Source of the DNA: Climacteris rufus
Taxonomy: Eukaryota > Chordata > Aves > Passeriformes > Climacteridae
Direction of reading: 5' to 3'
Length of the DNA stretch: 64,000 nt
Assembly (NCBI GenBank): GCA_013398175.1
Contig: VZRZ01000215.1
Span: 1,015,306 to 1,079,305 of the forward strand
In this document: piece by piece, positions 57,103 to 64,000 of the stretch
Numbering within the stretch: position 1 is the first letter of the stretch
Layout: every line of letters begins with the position of its first letter
Notes under the pieces: generated by a model
The model's input: the letters and a program-made list of their open reading frames with translations, nothing else
Databases searched by the model: none
What the model was told of the DNA's origin: nothing
Made by a program: the position numbers and the translations under genes

Positions 57103-58960
57103 GGAGCAGTGCAGCTGTGAAGTGGGGCAGCCAATACTCCATTGCTAAATTCCTGTTGGACTATTGGCCTTAATACACTGTATAGGAGGAAAATCACCTT
57201 GGGTTGGGCACTCAGAGATAAAGGCTTTCCATTTTGGGTTTTGACTTTTGTTCTTTCTAGTTTCATTTACATTCTTTTGTTTCTGATATTGAGAGCCAGG
57301 GAGATCAGGAACTGCTCCTCCGTGTCCTTTGGACAGAGGTGCATGAGCCGTTTGTTTGGCTGCATTCTTAACATATTTGTGGAGCACAGTCATATTAATG
57401 TCTAACAGGCTAATAACAAATACCCGCAATGCCCCTCATAGGCCTCCCAAACAATGTCAACCACAGTTCTTTCAGTCCTGGTATTCTTGCTGGTGGCCTA
57501 GTCAATAACTAAAATGGATTAAAGAGACATTGTTGGGAAACAATTAAGGGAGACATGTGATGAGACATCCTTGTGAAAGGCAGCACACAAACAATAGCAC
57601 TTGAACAGCCAGGTCACACAGGTGAGGCACACAAGGACATGGCTGCCTGCCCTGTGCCAGCTCATCAGCCATGGACAAATCAGCGTGGATTCCTAAGGGA
57701 CACAGTGGTGATTTTGAGCTGGTTGGCAGCGAGGAAGATGAAAAATCATGTCAGGAATCCAGCCCCACTATGACTGTGACACAAGAGCAATAGTTCTTAA
57801 GCTCACAAGAACCAGAAACATCCCCATTCTTCTGAAGTCAGGAGCGGATTTCTAGGGCAAGGTTTTTCAATCCAGGGATTTTAAGACCTAGAACAGTCTC
57901 AAGGACCTGCCACAGACTCAAAGCAGAAGTAAGAAAGAATACAAGGATACTATTTCTCCCCTTGAAATAATTTGAAATTTGATTGGGCTTTTAGAAGGCT
58001 TCTCCCAGTCAAGGTCATTTTACTTCCAGAATAGTGAAGAACATCAATTGCTATGAGCTACTATGTGCCTCTGCACAGGGCTATCACAGGACAAGATATC
58101 CTTGCAAAGGAAGTTTCAAAAATATCTATCAATAAAACATCCTTTAATATGGCATGGAGTAAATTTTACATGAGACAGTTTAAGTAAAGGAAGTATCAGA
58201 TGTTTGTCTACTGGGGAAAATGCTTATAGAGTCACACTAACAGTCATAAAGCAATTCAAGAATCTTGAGTGAAAGGTCCTAGAAAGTGACAAGTGCTCTT
58301 AAATCATTAATACATTAATAGTGAGATACCTCAGGTAATGTTTAACCACAGAATGAGGCAGTAGTAATAAAAATGACACTTAAACAAGCATTAATTATTC
58401 TTCTAATCAAGGTACTGTTCCTCTAATTGAAGTATTATCTTCAAAAATTGGAGTGATTAAATAAGAGGTATATTTATGAAGACTTTGTCTTCAGTCAGAG
58501 GGTAAGGGTTATCAACGCAGATATACATTAATAAATAATGCCTGAGTAAAAAATATATTTTGGATCAGTTTTCAAATGCTAACCAGGAAAAAAAGAGTTT
58601 AATGGCATTTCATGTGCTCTGTTCTTAGACTGTCAGGGAAAAATACTTTATTTATATAAATTAATAGCAATATCATACAATGTTCATTTATATAAAAAGA
58701 GTGGTTTATAGTGTTAGGAAGAGCCCCAGCTCATTTTCCTGTATGACCAGGCCAGTCTAACGGTTGTGTTTGCATTGCTGTTAATTTTGTTTAATGGTTG
58801 GAATTATTATTACTATTCATTTGTGTACACATGTACATGAAGACTCTGGCACAGGCAAACATAGGTACTTGTGTGTCCAGGAACACTGGAAAGTGTAAAA
58901 ACTCCTCGTGTCCTTGTTCTCATAATTTGCTGTCAGTGTTCCACCCCAGGCTAAGAAATT
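57103..58960. other. Intergenic, nothing recognised
   Basis: AT-rich sequence in its second half. No exon, tRNA or identifiable repeat found. Confidence 0.5.
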
Positions 58961-58964
58961 CATT

Positions 58965-59165
58965 TGGCTTTACAAACCCCTGCCATGGGCAGGGACACCT
59001 CCAACTATCCCAGGGTGCTCCAGCCTGGCCTTGGGCACTTCCAGGGATGGGGCAGCCACAGCTTCTCTGGGAATTCCATCCCAGCCCCTCCCCACCCTCA
59101 CAGCCAAGAAATTCTGACTAAAATCTCACCTAAACCTCCTCTCTGTCAGTTTGAAAACCAGGAGG
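58965..59165 (-). repeat. CR1 LINE 3' fragment, antisense
   Basis: Antisense CR1 text: CCTGCCATGGGCAGGGACAC, CTCCAGCCTGGCCTTGGGCA, CAGCCACAGCTTCTCTGGG and CCACCCTCACAGCCAAGAA, in the standard order. Confidence 0.9.
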
Positions 59166-62100
59166 AGAGAGTTTTACATACGGATTCTTAAGAAAAACAG
59201 GAGCTTACAGCTGCATCAATCAGAGCATGGTGCCTGGGGTAGTCAACCTCAATCTCTTTTGATTAAACTTTAGACATGAATTTGTTAGTGCCTTAAGGAC
59301 ACAGCCCCTAGTCTGCACATGTCATTTATTCTTTCCATACATTTTGCTGCCACAGACATCATGCTCTCATCCTCTCCAACCTGCCTTCAGAATATTAAAA
59401 CTATCTGGGTTTGTTTGTTTTGAGCAGAGGCACATGAGGTCATAGGATGTCACAGATGGCCTTCCACAACCATGTATAATCTTAGCACTCCATCAAAACT
59501 GCCCACGGCTCCCTAATTGTGGGCACAAAGACAAGCAGGTCACGGTCATGGTCCGGCATGTGCTGGGCTCCTGTTTGCACCCCAGCTCTGCTCACCCTCC
59601 TGGGGAGGCTGTGAAGGTCCCTTCTCCTGTGACAGCATCACCAGAACTGCTGTGCTGCCTGCAGCTCCCTGGGACCAGCCTGGTTCACCTGCTGTGACTT
59701 CACCTGCAGGAGCGTGTGCCAGTGCTGCCATTCAGCAGCTCAGACCCACCAGGGTCTGGCTTACACAACCTGCCTGAATCCCAAACCCTTGCCATGGCTT
59801 CTGGGACAAGACTCAAAAGACTGTGTTTAAATATTAACAAAATGCTCTGCGATGCACGAGGCAATCCAGGCTGAGCACAGTGTTCTGCAATTGGGTTACA
59901 GCAGTTTGGAAAGCTTGCCTTTCAATGGCCTCATGTATACACAGCAAAGTTGCATTTTCCAATGTGTAAGCAGTTAGCAAGAGAAGACATGTCTGTTGGC
60001 CTGAAGAAATTTTAGGGTATGGCTAAATGAAGCCCAGAATTTTCTCTTTTTGGCCCAGAATGAGTGCTCAGCTGTTTCTCCTCTCCTGTGGGTTGACAGG
60101 ATGAGGAGAAAGATTAGGAGGAGGTGAAAGGCTGGGAGCACGGTGGTGGGGACATCTCCCTGCTCCTCTTCCTCAGTGAGGCTGATTGCTAAGCCCTCCA
60201 AAGGACCCTTGCAGAAGGGTTGCAGTTCCACAGGAGCATGCTGGCAGCCCTCTGTGCCAGGGTGAGATCTCAGCTCAGGGTGGTGCAAGGCCCCACGCCC
60301 TTCCTGGACGTGAAAGTGTTGCAGGACCCTGCAGGGGCTGATGCCAGGCTGGGGATGTGTACTCACCTTCCACATATGTGCCTGGCTCCAGGTACAGGAA
60401 ATCCCTCAGGAGCACACAGCCAATTCCCTCCACAGGTTAATTCGTATTTCCTTGCATCGTCTCAGCCTCCCCAGCAACTTTGTTCTCCTGGTTACTTCTG
60501 CCATCTCACCCATCTGCAGTTGGGCATTTCCATCTGCACTCTCCTAAAAGTGCCCTGACTGTCTCCTTTGCTTCACCCTGGTAATTCCAATCAATTGCTG
60601 GTATATCTCACTATAGAGAGTTGTGATTTATTCATTGAAACAAACCCCAGAAGCTTAGAATTAACTAATACTTACCTTCAGGAAGAAGAAAATTGCTCTA
60701 GAAATGTAAGGAACATCTTAAAGTACAGAAGGAAGGCAGAGTGGTTCTTGTGGAGGTGGGAATCCTTTTGGCAAGCCTCACTTCACACCCAAGAGATGAG
60801 AGAGGATGCTCTTCAGGCTTGCCAGCACTAAGAGCAGGAGGTCTCTTCCCACTGTGGGCTGCTCAGAGCCCATCAGGACCCAGGCAGGTCTATGCAGTGC
60901 AGCCTTTCCAACCCAAACTGCAGCAAGGCAGCACTTTTGAATGTCGTGAGTGTCTGCAAAATTCTGTGTGTATCATTTATTTATTGTGATCGCTGTTTAG
61001 GAGCTGGTACCGATGGGACCAACTGTGCTGCACCATACCTTGCATTCGTAAATCAGGCAACAGTCCCTGCCCACCTTGTCCTGACGGTGAATCCTGCCCA
61101 TCCACAACAAGCTGTAATCTGACTCCCCAGTGCTATTTAAATCAGGCTCTGAGTAAATAAAGGCCTGGATTGGCTAATGAAACAGAATGATTTAACAAAC
61201 CAAATTAATACACGCATTCGTGTGGTTGTTTTTCTAAGACGGAGGATACTTAATTGAGGTTTGTCCTGATTGTGACTTAGACTGCAACCAATTCGTCTTT
61301 ATCAGATGTACTTAGATACATGGCTTTTATTTTAGGCCCATCCCGAGTTATAAATGAAAAAGTTTTTCCAGAAGACCTTGGAAAATATTGCATCATATAG
61401 CCAGTAGGTGAAAGATAACTTACTTTTGATCATAAAGGCAGACAATAAAAAATACTTACATTTGAAAGCATTTTTCATGTAAGCCACTATGATATGAAAG
61501 CATACTACAGTATTTATAATGATAAAGCTTTAAAAGTTAGTTTTAATTATTATTGTAAACTTATAATGCCTTTGTAAGAGATATGACCAAAGTCAGGAAT
61601 TTCCTCAAACTCTGTGGAACTTTGTGGTATTATGAAGAGCAAGCATTAAATTTCCATTGAGATCCAAACTGGGCCAGCCAAATGCACTCACTCCAAGCAC
61701 ATGGATTATGTGATCATTTTTTTCTTGCAAACATCGTGGGAAATGAGACAGGCCGGACATTTTCAAGATGTGAAGGACAGTTTAACAAGGACTGCTTACT
61801 TGTCAGTCCTTTCTTTGCAAAATCACCTCCCCAGAGCTCCAGCTGCAGGTTTCTAGGCAGCCAGGAGAACCACATGGGTGTGCTGGTGGAGACTCTCAGG
61901 TGCTGCTGGCCACATCTCGAGGAGCATTTGCCTCCTTGCCCTTCAAGGAAGAGCCCTGCTGGACCTACTGCTCTTATTTTATCCACCTCTTGTTTGCTCT
62001 TAATTACGTTCTTCTTTGATAATTGGCTGGTAAGAACGGGCAGGTCCCCTTTGCCCTCCTCTGATCCCTCAAAGGCTGTTTTTTAAGGGATTTGTGTCCA

Positions 62101-64000
62101 GGATTATGGCTGTGTTCTCCAATCCCAGTGCTGCCCTTCAGATTGACCAGTTTCTTGTTGCCTTATTTGTAACTGTTTTTGCATGAAGCTCAGCATGGGT
62201 GAGATTCCCTCTTTATTTCCACCCAAAGGACGTTTTGTTTCACTCCTGTAGCCCAGTGCTCAGAGCTCTGTGGGTGATTCACTGGGAATTATGCCAGCTA
62301 TTGAGAAAGAAGTTCATTTCCTGGAGCAACTATCTTTTCTGAGGTGCCCTTTATCCTAAACTGATTAGTCTCAGTATTTTTAGCTTGTTTGATCTGGCAT
62401 GATTACAGCCTGAAGCAGCCTGTTGAGGAGCCAAGGGCAGCACCAGCCCTGGCAGCAGGTGCTGTGGCCAGGATCTGTTCCCCAGAGGTTTCTCCAAAAG
62501 AAAGTGCCACCACCCAAGGACTGGCTGTTGCTGCCTGCTGTTTGCAAAATGACTTTGCACACCTGGCTTTGGGATTTGTGGCTCTGCATTTTTTTTTTAT
62601 CCCAGTTGGAGGAAGTGCAGCTCTTTTTATCAACAATGTTGTAGCTAGCAACTTCAATAGTGGCCTCTCTGGGATCCAGAGACAACTGTGGGTCTGATTA
62701 CAGCCCTAGGTGTCCTGATTACAGCCCTAGGTGGCCTGATTTCCTTCAGATTCAAGTGAGCAAATAAGACTCTTTATTTACTGAAAAAGAACAGCTGAAA
62801 ATCAAGAAATAGGCTGAAACCATAGGCTGTATGCAAGTCACAGCTAAGCCCCATGAGCACTGAGGCTTCCCCTTGAAAAGCAGAGGCCAAACTATCAGCT
62901 ACAAGCATTGTGTGTGGCAAGAAAAAACTAGGAGTCAGGGCTGAGCTAAATGAGAGGTGCTGTGGATGAACCCAGGAGCCCCAGAGCTGGTGGGTTTGGG
63001 ACGGGGAGCACAGAAATATAAACATTGCTTCAACAAGTGATACATGAAAATTCATTCAAATGCTGCATTTGTGGTTGTTTGTTTTGTTGTTTTGTTTTTT
63101 TATCCTGCATCTCTCAGTTGTCCCACTTGTAAACCCCCTCAAATAAGCACTGCCTATAAGGAGTGCTACAGCTGGGATTGTATTTTAAATAACCACTGTC
63201 CTACTCCTGCCTTCTCCTGAGCAGACAGCATACCAGGTCAGGCCACCTGCTGATGTGCATAAAGATTTTGTCATCTTCCAGTGTCAATCTGCAAACAAGC
63301 AGATAGGAAGAATATTCAAGGGTGTGACTGCAGTAGAGGGTACTGTGGGGCTTTCCAACAGCACGAGAGAGATCTTGTTTGTAGATTGAAAATAAGAGGG
63401 ACAAACAGAATTATGTTTAACTTCTGCTTACAACTGAACTCATCTCTTAAATTTTACCCTTAATTTGCCCCACTTGTATTTATTATAATACTATTTAAAA
63501 ATATATTTAGTATTTTATTTACTGTTTAATGTATTTTAATGTGTTTTTAAAGTACGTGGTACCTGTATGATATAGAGAAGCAAACTTTAAAGACGTTAAA
63601 GTGTCCCAGCACTAATCTAAAAATTAATCTAAACTACTGATCTTCAGCATGTGGTCTTTGAACCTAGTGTTTTACTTCTAAGGATCTTTGTGACACAAGT
63701 AAGAAAAACAGACCTTTGTATGTTAGATTTCAATGTATGCTTGGAAGATCTGTGTGGAAATGTTTATGAGCCCACAAATGGAAGAAGTATGTTAACAGTA
63801 AAGTGAAAAATACCAGAAATTTCAAAGAATGTCAGTGGCAAATCATTGCAATGTAGGAACTGGGATTCCATCTCTCAACAATTACCAAAATATTCAGGAA
63901 AGTGAGGCTCCTTATATAATCTGAAACTATGCTGGCATAGCTCAAAAGACAAAATACTCCATATCCCATGACTACTTGTTTTCTACAATTCCAGGGGAAG
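59166..64000. other. Intergenic, no gene supported
   Basis: Longest frames (for example 61682-62086 plus and 59974-60375 minus) show no signal peptide, domain or splice context. A 20-base unit (CTGATTACAGCCCTAGGTG plus one base) is tandemly duplicated near 62695-62733. The last kilobase is AT-rich. Confidence 0.5.

Noticed and set aside
61682..62086. 134-codon plus-strand frame in the distal intergenic region
   Set aside because: It has no recognised domain, no convincing start context and no splice partners.

Overview
This is eukaryotic DNA from a bird, most likely a songbird (passerine). It carries two split vertebrate genes with GT-AG introns, laminin beta-1 (LAMB1, plus strand) and dihydrolipoamide dehydrogenase (DLD, minus strand), arranged tail to tail as in other vertebrates. 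The bird assignment rests on many CR1 LINE 3' ends closing in ATTCTGTG-type motifs, a tRNA-Ile-derived SINE with a CR1 tail, and at least one LTR that I recognise as a songbird endogenous-retrovirus type. The species cannot be fixed from the sequence alone.

Layout: (1) 1-27.7 kb holds the 3' two thirds of LAMB1. Twenty-one coding exons keep frame from the end of the fifth LE repeat, through the laminin IV type B domain, eight LE repeats, the coiled coil and the beta-knot, to the C-terminal cysteine and stop at 27402. The N-terminal part (about 520 residues by comparison with the human protein) lies upstream of the window. (2) 27.7-28.3 kb is the short spacer between the two convergent 3' ends. 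(3) 28.3-42.4 kb holds DLD exons 14 to 2 (human numbering): 495 codons plus stop, the complete enzyme except the first roughly 13 residues. (4) 42.9-43.6 kb is a GC-rich, CpG-rich block with a 39-bp minisatellite, probably part of the DLD CpG island; an 848-bp assembly gap follows and probably hides DLD exon 1. (5) 44.4-64 kb appears intergenic. It contains CR1 copies in both orientations, a tRNA-Ile/CR1 SINE, one clear and one possible LTR, and local duplications. I could not support any gene in this last 20 kb.

The two genes are not functionally coupled. LAMB1 makes the beta chain of basement-membrane laminins (for example alpha1-beta1-gamma1). DLD makes the mitochondrial E3 flavoenzyme shared by the pyruvate, 2-oxoglutarate and branched-chain dehydrogenase complexes and the glycine cleavage system. 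They are neighbours by conserved synteny only. I found no novel system. The points most worth checking are the minisatellite and gap at the DLD 5' end, a 6-nt tandem splice acceptor in DLD, two lone N bases that each sit at a repeat junction, the SINE, and an unclassified AT-rich direct repeat pair around a CR1 fragment.
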